Origin: Jiangella aurantiaca
GTDB taxonomy: Bacteria; Actinomycetota; Actinomycetes; Jiangellales; Jiangellaceae
Assembly (NCBI RefSeq): GCF_004349105.1
Contig: NZ_SMLB01000009.1
Span: 62,001-126,000 of the forward strand
Reading direction: 5' to 3'
DNA: 64,000 nucleotides
In this document: positions 27,637-37,019 of the stretch, in pieces
How the letters are laid out: every line of letters begins with the position of its first letter
Numbering within the stretch: the first letter of the stretch is position 1
Made by a program: the position numbers and the translations under genes
The notes under the pieces: model-generated
Told to the model about the DNA's origin: nothing
What the model saw: only the letters and a program-made list of their open reading frames with translations
The model's database searches: none

Positions 27637-28371
27637 TCACCGCGTCCCGCCGGCTCGCCGGACGAGCCGGTCGCGCAGCTCACGGGTGTGCCGCCGGCTC
27701 ACCGGCAGCGTGGTGTCGCCGATGACGACGGTGTACCGCCCGCCGTCGGCGCGCAGCTCCTCGATGGACGTCAGCGCCACCAGGTAGCTGCGGTGGATGC
27801 GGACGAACCCGGCCGGCGCCCAGCGGTCCTCCAGCGTCGCGAGCGGCACCCGCAGCAGGTGGCTGCCACCGTCGGCGGTGTGCAACCGCGCGTAGTCGCC
27901 CTGCGCGCTGACGTAGGCGACCTCGCTGCGCCGGATGAACCGGGTGACGCCGCCCAGCTCGACGGAGATGGTCTCGTCGTCCGCCTCGTCGCCGGCCGAC
28001 CGCGTGTCGCTGACCGCGTCGGTGGCCCGCCGGATCGCCTCGAACAGCCGCTCGCGCCGGTACGGCTTCATCACGTAGTCGACGGCCTGCAGGTCGAACG
28101 CGGTGACGGCGTGGTCGTCGTAGGCCGTGACGAAGACGACGGCGGGCGGGCGGCGGAAGCGAGCCAGCACGCGGGCGAGGTCGAGGCCGGACAGCCCGGG
28201 CATCCGGATGTCGAGGAAGACGGTGTCGACGTGCTGCTGCTCGAGCAGCCGCAGCGCCGCGGCGCCGTCGCCGGCGGTCAGCACCTGGCCGACGTGCTCG
28301 TTCTGCTCCAGCAGGTAGGCGAGCTCGGCCAACGCCGGTGGCTCGTCGTCGACCGCCAGAACGCTGAGCAT
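27637..28371 (-). CDS. LytTR-family response regulator
   Basis: The 244-residue protein has a receiver domain (VDDE at residues 7-10, Asp54 in VFLDIRMPG, Lys in VMKPY) and a C-terminal LytTR DNA-binding domain (FIRRSEVAYVSAQGDYARLHT, FVRIHRSYLVAL). It is paired with the LytS-type kinase upstream and the symporter genes downstream. Comparable BtsSR/YpdAB systems of enterobacteria sense pyruvate and induce a transporter; the same logic is inferred here. Confidence 0.92.
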   Translation of the reverse strand: MLSVLAVDDEPPALAELAYLLEQNEHVGQVLTAGDGAAALRLLEQQHVDTVFLDIRMPGLSGLDLARVLARFRRPPAVVFVTAYDDHAVTAFDLQAVDYVMKPYRRERLFEAIRRATDAVSDTRSAGDEADDETISVELGGVTRFIRRSEVAYVSAQGDYARLHTADGGSHLLRVPLATLEDRWAPAGFVRIHRSYLVALTSIEELRADGGRYTVVIGDTTLPVSRRHTRELRDRLVRRAGGTR

Positions 28372-28427
28372 GGCGGCGAGGCTAATGCCCGCTGACGGCG
28401 TAAGGCCAGAACTGGGCTGGGCCGGCG

Positions 28428-29612
28428 TCAGTTCGCGTGCACGCCTGGGCGGTACTTCGGGACCCGCAGGCTGACCTTCGTCCCGGCGCCGTGCGCGGTC
28501 TCGATGACCAGGCCGTACTCGTCGCCGAAGACGGCGCGCAGCCGTTCGTCGACGTTGCCGAGGCCGACGCGGTCACCGGCGGGGTCGCCGGCCAGCAGGC
28601 GCCGGGCCAGCTCGGGATCCATGCCGACGCCGTCGTCGTCGATGCTGATCAGGGCTTCGTTGCCGGCGTCCTCGGCGATGATCGTGATGTTGCCGGGGTC
28701 GGAGCGGCCCTCCAGCCCGTGCCGGACGGCGTTCTCGACCAGCGGCTGCAGGCACAGGAACGGCACGGCGACGGCGAGCACCTCGGGCGCGACCCGCAGC
28801 GTCACCGACAGCCGGTCGCCGAACCGGGCCTTCTCGAGCGTGAGGTACCGCTCGATCGAGCGCAGCTCCTCGGCCAGCGTCGTGAAGTCGCCGTGCCGCC
28901 GGAACGAGTACCGGGTGAAGTCGGCGAACTCCAGCAGCAGCTCGCGCGCGTGCTCGGGGTCGGTGCGCACGTACGACGCGATCGCGCCGAGCGCGTTGTA
29001 GATGAAGTGCGGCGAGATCTGCGCCCGCAGCGCCCGGATCTCCGCCTCGGCCAGCTTGGCCCGCTCGCGGTCGAACTCCGCGAGCTCGAGCTGCCCGGAC
29101 ACGAACCGGGCCACCTCCTCGACGGCGCGGACGAGGCCGGCGGACGGGCGCGCCGACGTGTACGCGATCAGCGCGCCCTCCACGCGGTCGTCCGTGGTCA
29201 GCGGGGCGGCGACGGCGTGCCGCACGGGGCAGTCCAGCCGGTCGCACTCGACGACGGCCGGGCCGAGCACGTCGGTGTTGCCGTCCAGCGCCCGGGCCGC
29301 GTGCCGCCGGACGTCGTGCACGTGCACGTTCGCGCCGGCGCCGTCCCAGGTGACGACGCCCTCGCCGTCGGTCAGCGCGAGCGCGGGTGTGGCCAGCAGT
29401 TCCCGCAGGTGCCGGACCGCCTTGTCCGCGCCGGCGGCCAGGCCGGCGCGGAGTTCGGGCGAGGCGAGGCTGGTGGTGTGCAGGATCCGGTACGTCGTCT
29501 GGTCCTCGGTGGTGCCCAGGACCAGCCGCGAGCGGACCAGACGGGTCAGCAGGACGGCCGCCAGCGACACCGCGATGACCGCGACGACGATGACGACGAC
29601 CGGCGACTCCAT
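28428..29612 (-). CDS. LytS-type sensor histidine kinase
   Basis: The 394-residue kinase has one N-terminal membrane helix (residues 4-24), a GAF-like region (residues 55-170), the His_kinase box ALRAQISPHFIYNALGAIAS with phospho-His near residue 202, and an HATPase domain (QPLVENAVRHGLEGR, GVGMDPELARRLL, GLGNVDERL). The GAF-like cytosolic part contains CDRLDCP, which could bind a metal or ligand. It is followed after 56 bases by its LytTR regulator. Confidence 0.9.
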   Translation of the reverse strand: MESPVVVIVVAVIAVSLAAVLLTRLVRSRLVLGTTEDQTTYRILHTTSLASPELRAGLAAGADKAVRHLRELLATPALALTDGEGVVTWDGAGANVHVHDVRRHAARALDGNTDVLGPAVVECDRLDCPVRHAVAAPLTTDDRVEGALIAYTSARPSAGLVRAVEEVARFVSGQLELAEFDRERAKLAEAEIRALRAQISPHFIYNALGAIASYVRTDPEHARELLLEFADFTRYSFRRHGDFTTLAEELRSIERYLTLEKARFGDRLSVTLRVAPEVLAVAVPFLCLQPLVENAVRHGLEGRSDPGNITIIAEDAGNEALISIDDDGVGMDPELARRLLAGDPAGDRVGLGNVDERLRAVFGDEYGLVIETAHGAGTKVSLRVPKYRPGVHAN

Positions 29613-29983
29613 GCCCGGACCCTACTGAGAACAGAAGTCTTGGAACCATTGTGCGGGTCTCCGACCCGATTCCGTGCGTTCGGGGGCCGGGCCGTGGGGT
29701 CGAGGCTCGGGGCCGGTGGCGTGGGTTGGCGAGCGGTTCACCCACGTCCGGCCACGACCCCTTCCCTGACGCTTCTGCCTGCGCACGCCCGCAGACGGTC
29801 GCGGTACGGGAACGTGTCGGTGAGCGTCGACTCGCTGTTTCGCCGAGCGGAAGAACGCCCAGCGAGGTGCACGGCGCAGCTCCGCCTCGCCGGCGCCGCT
29901 GCCGGTCCAGGCCTTCCTCACCGCGCTGCACGAGCTGGTCGCCCTCGAGCCCGCCTGGCCGGCCGGGGCGGAAGGGGGCCGGC
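29613..29983. other. Gene-free stretch between kinase and hydrolase genes
   Basis: No convincing coding frame is visible in these 371 bases. The only structure seen is a small hairpin CGGGTC-TCC-GACCCG at 29654-29668. The stretch should hold the promoter of the kinase-symporter operon, but I see no clear -35/-10 pair and no Crp-type site. Confidence 0.5.
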
Positions 29984-30808
29984 CTACGACTGGAAGAACT
30001 CCAGCAGGTCGGCGTTGACCACGTCGGCGTGCGTGGTGGGCAGGCCGTGGGGGAGGTCCTCGTACGTCTTCAGGACCGCGTTCTTCAGCAACTCGGCCGA
30101 CTTCGGGCCGGAGGCGACGTACGGAACGATCTGGTCGTCCTTGCTGTGGACGACCAGGACCGGGATCGAGATCTTCTTCAGGTCCTCGGTGAAGTCGGTC
30201 TGCGAGAACGCGACGATGCCGTCGTAGTGTGCCTTCGCACCGCCCATCATGCCCTGGCGCCACCAGTTCGCGATGATCGCCTCGGACGACTGCATGCCGG
30301 GCCGGTTGAAGCCGTAGAACGGACCCTCCGGAAGCGCGCGGTAGAACTGCGAGCGGTTGGCGGCCAGTTGCGCCTGCAGGTCATCGAAGACGTCCTTGGG
30401 CAGACCCTCCGGGTTGGCGGCGGTCTTCATCATCAGCGGCGGTACGGCGCAGAGCAGTGCGGCCTTGGCGGCCCGTCCCTCGCCGTGCCGGGCCAGGTAG
30501 TGCGTGACCTCACCGCCACCGGTCGAGTGGCCGACGTGAATCGCGTCGTGCAGGTCGAGGTGCTCGACGACCGCGGCCAGGTCGTCGGCGTAGTGGTCCA
30601 TGTCGTGACCGTCGCCGGTCTGTGTTGACCGGCCGTGACCACGGCGGTCGTGGGCGATGACGCGGTACCCCTTGGACAGGAAGAACAGCATCTGGTTGTC
30701 CCAGTCGTCGGCGGACAACGGCCAGCCGTGACTGAAGACGATCGGCTGGCCCTCGCCCCAGTCCTTGTAGAAGATCTCCGTACCGTCGCTGGTGGTGATC
30801 GTTCCCAC
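29984..30808 (-). CDS. Alpha/beta hydrolase, non-heme chloroperoxidase-like
   Basis: The 274-residue protein has the oxyanion region [16 protein letters not shown], nucleophile elbow [16 protein letters not shown], acid region [11 protein letters not shown] and the late His in LPHGLPTTH. This is the pattern of cofactor-free haloperoxidases/perhydrolases. Its physiological substrate is not known. The GTG at 30808 is preferred over an ATG 36 bases upstream since GAGGGGG stands a few bases before it. Confidence 0.9.
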   Translation of the reverse strand: MGTITTSDGTEIFYKDWGEGQPIVFSHGWPLSADDWDNQMLFFLSKGYRVIAHDRRGHGRSTQTGDGHDMDHYADDLAAVVEHLDLHDAIHVGHSTGGGEVTHYLARHGEGRAAKAALLCAVPPLMMKTAANPEGLPKDVFDDLQAQLAANRSQFYRALPEGPFYGFNRPGMQSSEAIIANWWRQGMMGGAKAHYDGIVAFSQTDFTEDLKKISIPVLVVHSKDDQIVPYVASGPKSAELLKNAVLKTYEDLPHGLPTTHADVVNADLLEFFQS

Positions 30809-31033
30809 GGTTGCCCCCTCTTCGGAGCAGGTCGTCGAAGGCATGACTCGAACAGACCCAGGCTCCTCAGCACACCTCGGCCTTGGGCGCGGCGCCGCTC
30901 GTCCGCGGACCGGAAACCCCTTGTCGGCAACGGGTGCAGTGGACTTGCCACCCCCACGACACACTAACGGCGCTCCCGCCGGTTCCGACAGCCCCAGCGG
31001 TCGAGCAGTATCGGGCGGCGCGCGGACCGTGCG

Positions 31034-31837
31034 CTAGGAGGCGCCGACGGGCTGGCGGGCGGCGGGGATGACCAGCGGCGTGCCGGTCTCGGGGTCGTCG
31101 ATGATCCGGCAGGCCAGCCCGAACACGTCGCGCACGAGGGTCTCGTCGACGATGGCCGCGGGCGCGCCCTCCGCGACGATCTCGCCGTCGCGCATGGCGA
31201 TCAGGTGGGTGGCGTAGCGGCAGGCGTGGTTGAGGTCGTGCAGGACGGCGACCAGCGTGCGGCCGTGCGAGACGTGCAGGTCGTGGCAGAGGTCGAGCAC
31301 CTCGATCTGGTGCGCGATGTCGAGGAACGTCGTCGGCTCGTCGAGCAGCAGGATCGGTGTCTGCTGCGCCAGCACCATCGCCAGCCAGACCCGCTGGCGC
31401 TGCCCGCCGGACAGCTCGTCGACCTGGCGGTGCCGCAGGTCGGTGATGCCGGTGTTCGCCATCGCCTCGGCGACCGCCGCGGTGTCGGCCGCGGACCATT
31501 GCCGGAACAGCCGCTGGTGCGGGTATCGGCCGCGGGAGACGAGATCCGCGACAGTGATGCCCTCGGGCGCGATGGAGGACTGCGGCAGCAGGCCGAGCCG
31601 GCGCGCCGCCTCCTTCGTCGAGTACTGGGTGATCAGCTGCCCGTCCAGGTGTACCGCCCCGGCCGACGGCTTGAGCATGCGGGCCAGCGCGCGCAGCAGC
31701 GTCGACTTGCCGCAGGCGTTGGGTCCGACGATCACCGTGAACGACCCGTCGGGGATCGACACGGACAGCTCGCGGGAGATGACCCGCTCGTCGTAGGCGA
31801 GCGTGAGGTCGTTCCCGTGCAGCCGGGGTTCAGACAT
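31034..31837 (-). CDS. Siderophore ABC importer ATPase (FepC/FecE-like)
   Basis: The 267-residue ATPase has Walker A GPNACGKSTLLRAL, signature ELSGGQRQRVWLAMVLAQ, Walker B ILLLDEPTTFLD and the switch His in VLHDLNHACRYA. TTFLDIAHQIEVLDL is typical for iron-siderophore importers. It is the last gene of a three-gene operon with two permeases; its ATG overlaps the second permease's end by 8 bases. No binding-protein gene is adjacent. Confidence 0.94.
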   Translation of the reverse strand: MSEPRLHGNDLTLAYDERVISRELSVSIPDGSFTVIVGPNACGKSTLLRALARMLKPSAGAVHLDGQLITQYSTKEAARRLGLLPQSSIAPEGITVADLVSRGRYPHQRLFRQWSAADTAAVAEAMANTGITDLRHRQVDELSGGQRQRVWLAMVLAQQTPILLLDEPTTFLDIAHQIEVLDLCHDLHVSHGRTLVAVLHDLNHACRYATHLIAMRDGEIVAEGAPAAIVDETLVRDVFGLACRIIDDPETGTPLVIPAARQPVGAS

Positions 31838-32930
31838 GGTTGCGCCGCCCTTCCCGCGCGAGGAGCCAGACGAGGTAGAGACCGCCGATGCACACCGTCA
31901 CCACGCCGACCGGCAGCGGCGTCGGCAGCACCCACTGGGCGACGAGGTCGCTGGCGCCCAGCAGCACGGCGCCCATCAGCGCCGCCGCGCCGACCGCTGC
32001 GCCGGACGCCCCCGTCAGCCGCCGGGCCAGGTGCGGTGCGGACAGTGCGATGAACGCGATCGGCCCGGCCGCCGCGACGGCGATGGCCGCGAGCACGGTC
32101 GCGGCGATGAGCATGCCCAGCCGGGTCCGCTCCGCGTTGCCGCCGAGCCCGGTCGCGGCGTCGTCGCCCATCTCGATCAGCCGCATCGGCCGGGACAGGA
32201 CGGCGAGCAGCGGCACGACCACGGCGACGCCGATGCCGACGGCGACGACGTGGTCCCATGCGCGGGTGTTCAGCGACCCGGTCAGCCAGACCTGCGCGCT
32301 CGCCGCCTGGATCAGCTCGGCCCGCATGAGCATGTAATGAACGGCCGAGGTCAGCATGGCGCCGGCCGCGATACCGACGAGGATCAGCCGGAACCCTTGG
32401 ACGCCGCGCTTGTAGGCCAGCAGGTAGACGGCGACCGCGGTGGCCAGTCCGCCGGCGACGGCGCCGCCGGCGACCTGCAGCATGCTGCCGCCGGTCACCA
32501 GGATCACGAACACGGCACCGGCCGACGCGCCGGACGTGAAGCCGATGACGTCGGGGCTGCCCAGCGGGTTGCGCGACAGGCTCTGGAACACCGCGCCCGA
32601 CGCGCCGAGCGCGCCGCCGACCAGGAAGGCCACGAGCACCCGGGGGAGCCGGCGGCCGTTGACGATGAAGTCGGCCAGCGGGTCCGTCGGATTCCCGAAC
32701 AGCGTCCGGATCACGTCGCCCGGCGAGATGGTGAAGTCGCCGACCGCCAGCGAGGTCACGAACACCGCGATCAGCACCGCGACGAGCAGCCCGCACATCA
32801 GCACGACCCGGCGGTCGAACCGGACGGACAGCTCGCCGGGCGCGCGCAGCACGTAGCCGGTCGGCGACAGGTCGGTCGGTGCGACGGCGAGCCGCCGGCG
32901 AGTGGCGGCGGGCGTGGTCGGGGCCGTCAC
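31830..32930 (-). CDS. Siderophore ABC importer permease (FepG/FecD-like)
   Basis: The 366-residue protein has about nine helices and the FecCD landmarks NGRRLPRVLVAFLVGGALGASGAVFQSLSRNPLGSPDVIG near residues 95-135 and the ATPase-contact loop AAAGPIAFIALSAPHLARRL. GTG start with GTGA overlap to the upstream permease. With its partner it forms the heterodimeric channel for ferric siderophores. Confidence 0.93.
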   Translation of the reverse strand: MTAPTTPAATRRRLAVAPTDLSPTGYVLRAPGELSVRFDRRVVLMCGLLVAVLIAVFVTSLAVGDFTISPGDVIRTLFGNPTDPLADFIVNGRRLPRVLVAFLVGGALGASGAVFQSLSRNPLGSPDVIGFTSGASAGAVFVILVTGGSMLQVAGGAVAGGLATAVAVYLLAYKRGVQGFRLILVGIAAGAMLTSAVHYMLMRAELIQAASAQVWLTGSLNTRAWDHVVAVGIGVAVVVPLLAVLSRPMRLIEMGDDAATGLGGNAERTRLGMLIAATVLAAIAVAAAGPIAFIALSAPHLARRLTGASGAAVGAAALMGAVLLGASDLVAQWVLPTPLPVGVVTVCIGGLYLVWLLAREGRRNHV

Positions 32931-34012
32931 GACGACACCATCCGGCGGCGGCGGACCAGCACGATGAGGACCGGGCCGCCGATGACCGTCGTGACGATGC
33001 CGACCTGCAGCTCGCCGGTCCCGAGCACGACGCGGCCCACGATGTCCGACGCCAGCAGCAGGATCGGCGAGACGACCAGGCAGAACGGCAGGATCCAGCG
33101 CTGGTCCGGGCCGGTGAACGCGCGCACGATGTGCGGCACCATCAGCCCGACGAACGCGATCGGCCCGATCGCCGCGGTCGCCGCCCCGCAGAGCAGCGTC
33201 ACCGCAAGCACGCCGATCACCCGGGACAGCAGCACGTTGACGCCGAGCGCCGCCGCGGTGTCGTCGCCGAGCGCCATCGCGTCCAGCGTCCGGGCCAGTC
33301 CCAGCGCGAGCAGCACCCCGACCACGACGAACGGCAGCACCGAGCCGACGGTCCCGGCGTCGCGGCCGGCCAGCGAGCCGACCTGCCAGAACCGGTAGAC
33401 GTCGAGCACCTCCGGGTCCATGATCACCATGGCCTGGGTGAACCCGAGAAGCACCGCCGCCAGCGCGATGCCGGACAGCGCCAGCCGCACCGGCGACGCC
33501 TGCCCCCGTCCGACCGAGGCCAGGGCGTAGACGACGATGCTGGCGAGCGCCGCGCCGGCGAAGGCGAACCAGATGTAGCCGTACAGGCTCATCGACCCGA
33601 ACAGCGTCACGCCGAGCACGACGGCGAACGTGGCGCCGGCGTTGACGCCGAGGATGCCGGGGTCGGCGAGCGGGTTGCGGGTCAGCGCCTGCATGAGCGC
33701 GCCGGCCAGGCCGAGCGCGATGCCGCAGATCACGCCGAGGAGCGTCCGGTTCACCCGCATGTCCCCGACGATGACCTGGTTGTTCGCGTCGCCGGAGTCG
33801 AACAGCGCCCGCACGACGTCGTCCAGCGGGATGTACTTCGCGCCGATCGCGATGCTGGCCAGGCAGGTCACCGCCAGCACCGTCGCGCAGACCGCCAGCC
33901 ACAGCAGCCGGCCGCGGGTCGTGCGGACAAGCCCGGCTGCCGCAGTGGCGGCGTCGGCCGCGGTGCCGCCGGACGGCGGCTCGGGCGGCCGGTCGACGAC
34001 GGGAGCGGGCAT
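32927..34012 (-). CDS. Siderophore ABC importer permease (FepD/FecC-like)
   Basis: The 361-residue permease has the same FecCD landmarks (MRVNRTLLGVICGIALGLAG, ALMQALTRNPLADPGILGV, AAIGPIAFVGLMVPHIVRAF) and about nine helices after an unusual Pro/Ala-rich N-terminus of 25 residues. It is the first gene of the operon. The iron box at 34012-34030 touches its start codon, so DmdR/IdeR with iron would block transcription directly. Confidence 0.93.
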   Translation of the reverse strand: MPAPVVDRPPEPPSGGTAADAATAAAGLVRTTRGRLLWLAVCATVLAVTCLASIAIGAKYIPLDDVVRALFDSGDANNQVIVGDMRVNRTLLGVICGIALGLAGALMQALTRNPLADPGILGVNAGATFAVVLGVTLFGSMSLYGYIWFAFAGAALASIVVYALASVGRGQASPVRLALSGIALAAVLLGFTQAMVIMDPEVLDVYRFWQVGSLAGRDAGTVGSVLPFVVVGVLLALGLARTLDAMALGDDTAAALGVNVLLSRVIGVLAVTLLCGAATAAIGPIAFVGLMVPHIVRAFTGPDQRWILPFCLVVSPILLLASDIVGRVVLGTGELQVGIVTTVIGGPVLIVLVRRRRMVSS

Positions 34013-34030
34013 GAGCAGAGGCTAACCTTA
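34012..34030. promoter_or_regulatory. Candidate IdeR/DmdR iron box before the siderophore importer
   Basis: TGAGCAGAGGCTAACCTTA agrees with the 19-base iron-box consensus (TTAGGTWAGSCTWACCTAA) at 14 positions; the half AGGCTAACCT is complete. It lies directly at the start codon of the first permease gene. Confidence 0.55.
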
Positions 34031-34125
34031 CTCGCCCCGGCGCGCGAATCCGTCCCGTCCGTCCACGTCCGGAGCAGATTGTCCGCAGCCGCGTCCGGCG
34101 CCGCCGCCGTCAGTCGCGGCGGGCG

Positions 34126-34851
34126 TCAGCCGCGCATTGAGCGGAAGCAGTGCGTCAGGTACGGAAGCACGAGGCCGTCCGGGCCGGCGACGCGGTCGTA
34201 GAGCGCGCCGACGCGGGCGAGCACCGCGTCCCGTTGCGGTGCGGCCAGGATGGCGATGTACGAGCGCGACGCGACCAGGCCGAGCAGGCCGTCGCGGTCC
34301 AGCCGCTGCTCGTGCCGGAACGTCCGCTGCTCCACCGGCCCGAACGGCGGGATCACCTGCGGGTCGTCGGCTCGGCGGACCTCGTGGTCGCCGAACATCG
34401 ACCAGAGCTCGTCCACCCACCCGACGGAGTCGTCGCGGAGGTTCCAGACCAGGCCGAGCCGTCCGCCGTGCCGCAACACGCGCGCGATCTCGGGCAGCGC
34501 CGACGCCGGGTCGAACCAGTGATACGCCTGACCGGCCGTCACCACGTCGACCGTCGCGTCGTCCAGCGGCAGCCGCTCCGCCGACCCGGCCCGTGCGTCG
34601 ACGTCGGGCAGCGCGGCTCGCAACCGGGCGAGCATCGGTTCGGACGGGTCGACCGCGACGACGTCGTGCCCCGCGGAGACGAGCGACCTCGTCAGCTTGC
34701 CGGTCCCGGCGCCGAGGTCGAGGACGCGCACGGGCCGGTCGCCGGTGAGCCAGCGCACCGCCTCGTCCGGGTAGCCGGGCCGCGTGCGTTCGTACAGGTC
34801 GGCGACGCCGCCGAAGGAGGTGGCCCGCAGGTGGAACTCGTCGGTCGTCAC
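34126..34851 (-). CDS. Class I SAM-dependent methyltransferase
   Basis: The 241-residue protein has motif I VLDLGAGTGKLTRSL, the acidic ribose-binding VVAVDPSEPML, and motif AERLPLDDATVDVVTAGQAYHWFD, a ubiE/methyltransferase-11 pattern with the YHWF signature of a subgroup of uncertain substrate. GTG start at 34851. It is divergent from the PadR gene; the PadR operator at 34892-34924 lies between them. Confidence 0.88.
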   Translation of the reverse strand: MTTDEFHLRATSFGGVADLYERTRPGYPDEAVRWLTGDRPVRVLDLGAGTGKLTRSLVSAGHDVVAVDPSEPMLARLRAALPDVDARAGSAERLPLDDATVDVVTAGQAYHWFDPASALPEIARVLRHGGRLGLVWNLRDDSVGWVDELWSMFGDHEVRRADDPQVIPPFGPVEQRTFRHEQRLDRDGLLGLVASRSYIAILAAPQRDAVLARVGALYDRVAGPDGLVLPYLTHCFRSMRG

Positions 34852-34891
34852 CCCGTGACTGTAACTCCGTCGCGGGGGGTTGTCGTCGGAA

Positions 34892-34924
34892 CGGTCGCGA
34901 TATATCGTCTAAATATCGCGACCG
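34892..34924. promoter_or_regulatory. PadR operator palindrome
   Basis: CGGTCGCGATAT (34892-34903) and ATATCGCGACCG (34913-34924) are perfect 12-base arms around 9 bases. The AT-rich centre makes it stand out. It lies 26 bases before the PadR start and faces the methyltransferase gene on the other side, so it probably controls both. Confidence 0.7.
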
Positions 34925-34950
34925 TTTCGATGGGAGAGTGGGTGAACACG

Positions 34951-35559
34951 ATGCACGGACGACGCGGAGGTCACGGCTCCGGGCCGTGGGACATGTTCGG
35001 AGGAGGGGGCCGCGGCTCCTGGGGCGGACCGCCGTGGGGCGGTGGCCCGTGGGGCGGGCCGCCGCCCTGGGCGCGACGGGGTCCGAAGGCGCGTCGCGGC
35101 GACATCCGCGCGGCGATCCTCGGGGTGCTGGCCGACCGGCCGATGAACGGCTACCAGATGATCCAGGAGATCGCCGAACGCAGCGGCGGCATGTGGAAGC
35201 CGAGCCCCGGCTCGATCTACCCGACGCTGCAGCAGCTCGAGGACGAGGGCCTGGTCCGCGCCGAGGAGGAGAACGGACGGCGGACGTTCCGGCTCACGCC
35301 GGAGGGCGAGGAGTACGTCCGGGCGCACGCCGCCGAGGTCAACGCGCCGTGGGAGTCGATGTCGGCGAGCGCCGAGGGTGAGGACGCGGCCGGGCTGCGT
35401 CCGCTGATCGGCCAGACGGCGTCGGCGCTGTGGCAGATCATGGCGACCGGCAGCGCGGACCAGCAGGCTCGCGCCCGCGACGTGCTGTCCGACACCCGGC
35501 GCAAGCTGTACGGCATCCTCGCCGACGGCGACGACGACAACGAAGGCGGTCCCCGATGA
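34951..35559 (+). CDS. PadR family transcriptional regulator
   Basis: After a Gly/Trp/Pro-rich head (about residues 1-40) the 202-residue protein has the PadR winged helix (RGDIRAAILGVLADRPMNGYQMIQEI, PGSIYPTLQQLEDEGLV, GRRTFRLTPEG) and a C-terminal dimerising helix. PadR proteins repress nearby genes until a ligand binds. I use the ATG at 34951 with GGTGA before it; GTG 34942 and ATG 34930 are alternatives. Its stop overlaps the DUF1707 gene start. Confidence 0.9.
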   Translation: MHGRRGGHGSGPWDMFGGGGRGSWGGPPWGGGPWGGPPPWARRGPKARRGDIRAAILGVLADRPMNGYQMIQEIAERSGGMWKPSPGSIYPTLQQLEDEGLVRAEEENGRRTFRLTPEGEEYVRAHAAEVNAPWESMSASAEGEDAAGLRPLIGQTASALWQIMATGSADQQARARDVLSDTRRKLYGILADGDDDNEGGPR

Positions 35560-36077
35560 GCGGGCCGGCGCTCCGGGTCGGCGACGCCGAGCGCGACGCC
35601 GCTGTGGCGGCCCTCGGCGAGCACTTCGCCGCGGGCCGGCTCACCAAGGACGAGTTCGACGAGCGGTCCGGCCGCGCGTGGTCCGCACGCTACGCCGACG
35701 ATCTGGACGAGCTCTTCACCGACCTGCCGCAGCCGGTCGCCGTCCGGTTCGAGTCCGAGCCACGGCCGCGGGCGCGCGGACCCCGGCCCTTGCCTCGCCT
35801 TCTGGTCACGCTGCCGCTGGCGATGATGGCCTTCGGCGGGCTGCTGTTCCTGATCGTCGCGACGGCGCCGTGGCTGCTGTTCGTCTTCGGCATGCTGTTC
35901 CTCTTCGGCGGGCCGCCCTGGCGGCGTCGGCACTGGCACTGGCACGACGGCGGCGGCACCCGGTCCGGCTGGGGACCGCCGAGCCGCGAGGACCGGTTCT
36001 CCGGTCGCCGTGACTGGCCGCCGGCCCGTCCAGGCTGGGGCCCGCAGCCGCGCAACGGCTGGGCGTCCGGCCGCTAG
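35556..36077 (+). CDS. DUF1707 (SHOCT-like) membrane protein
   Basis: The 173-residue protein starts with a DUF1707 domain (LRVGDAERDAAVAALGEHFA, AGRLTKDEFDERSGRAWSAR) and continues with two adjacent membrane helices (residues 83-115) and a tail rich in His, Trp, Arg and Pro (RRRHWHWHDGGG). The role of DUF1707 proteins is not known; many are coupled, as here by ATGA, to a PadR gene. Confidence 0.85.
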   Translation: MSGPALRVGDAERDAAVAALGEHFAAGRLTKDEFDERSGRAWSARYADDLDELFTDLPQPVAVRFESEPRPRARGPRPLPRLLVTLPLAMMAFGGLLFLIVATAPWLLFVFGMLFLFGGPPWRRRHWHWHDGGGTRSGWGPPSREDRFSGRRDWPPARPGWGPQPRNGWASGR

Positions 36078-36104
36078 CCCGATCTGCTGGCCGGGAGGCG
36101 CGAG

Positions 36105-36992
36105 ATGACCGGATGGACGGCGGCGGACGTCCCCGACCAGCACGGACGCACGGTGGTCGTCACCGGCGCGACCAGCGGACTAGGCGCCGAGACGACCCGG
36201 GTGCTGGCCGGCGCCGGCGCGACGGTGATCATGGCGTGCCGCGACCCGGACAAGGCGCGGGCCGCGGCCAACGGGATCGCGGGCGCCATCGAGGTGCGCC
36301 GGCTCGACCTGGCCGATCTGGCATCGGTGCGGGCGTTCGCCGCCGGCCTCGATCGCGACGTCGACGTGCTGATCAACAACGCCGGTGTCATGGCGGTGCC
36401 GCGCGGCGCCACGGCCGACGGCTTCGAGCGGCACCTCGGCGTGAACCACCTCGGGCCGTTCGCGCTGACCGGCCTGCTGGCCGACCGGGTGCGCGACCGG
36501 GTAGTCACGGTAGCGAGCGGACTGCACGTGCTCGGCCGGGTCCGCGACGACGTGAACTGGGAGCGCCGCCGCTATCAGCGCTGGCTGGCCTACGCACAGT
36601 CCAAGCTGGCCAACCTGCTGTTCGCGTTCGAGCTGCAGCGGCGACTCGCCGGGGCGGGCCGGCGGACGGTGTCCGTCGCCGCTCATCCGGGGGTCGCCGC
36701 GACCGAGGGACAGCGCCGCGACACCTCGCTGCAGGGAAAGCTGCTGGCCGGCGGGCCGGCGCAGAGCCCGGAGATGGGGGCGCTGCCGATCCTGTACGCG
36801 GCGACCGCACCGGATGTCCAGGGTGGTGTGTGCATCGGGCCGGACGGGTTCCTGCAGCGCCGCGGCCATCCGGCGGTGGTCGGCACCAGCCTCCGGTCAC
36901 GCGACGCCGATCGCGCCGCGTGGCTGTGGAAGCGCTCGGAGCAGCTGACCGGCGTCCGCTACGCCATCCAGCCGCCCGGCGATGTCCGGTGA
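36105..36992 (+). CDS. Short-chain dehydrogenase/reductase
   Basis: The 295-residue protein has the SDR nucleotide motif TGATSGLG (residues 20-27), NNAGVM, the Ser in VTVASGLH and the catalytic YAQSK. The layout equals retinol dehydrogenase-like/WWOX-type actinobacterial SDRs that use NADP(H). Substrate unknown. It has its own GGGAGGCGCGAG ribosome site 27 bases after the DUF1707 gene and is likely co-transcribed. Confidence 0.9.
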   Translation: MTGWTAADVPDQHGRTVVVTGATSGLGAETTRVLAGAGATVIMACRDPDKARAAANGIAGAIEVRRLDLADLASVRAFAAGLDRDVDVLINNAGVMAVPRGATADGFERHLGVNHLGPFALTGLLADRVRDRVVTVASGLHVLGRVRDDVNWERRRYQRWLAYAQSKLANLLFAFELQRRLAGAGRRTVSVAAHPGVAATEGQRRDTSLQGKLLAGGPAQSPEMGALPILYAATAPDVQGGVCIGPDGFLQRRGHPAVVGTSLRSRDADRAAWLWKRSEQLTGVRYAIQPPGDVR

Positions 36993-37019
36993 TCGTGGTC
37001 TGTGGGCCGGGGCCCTCCG

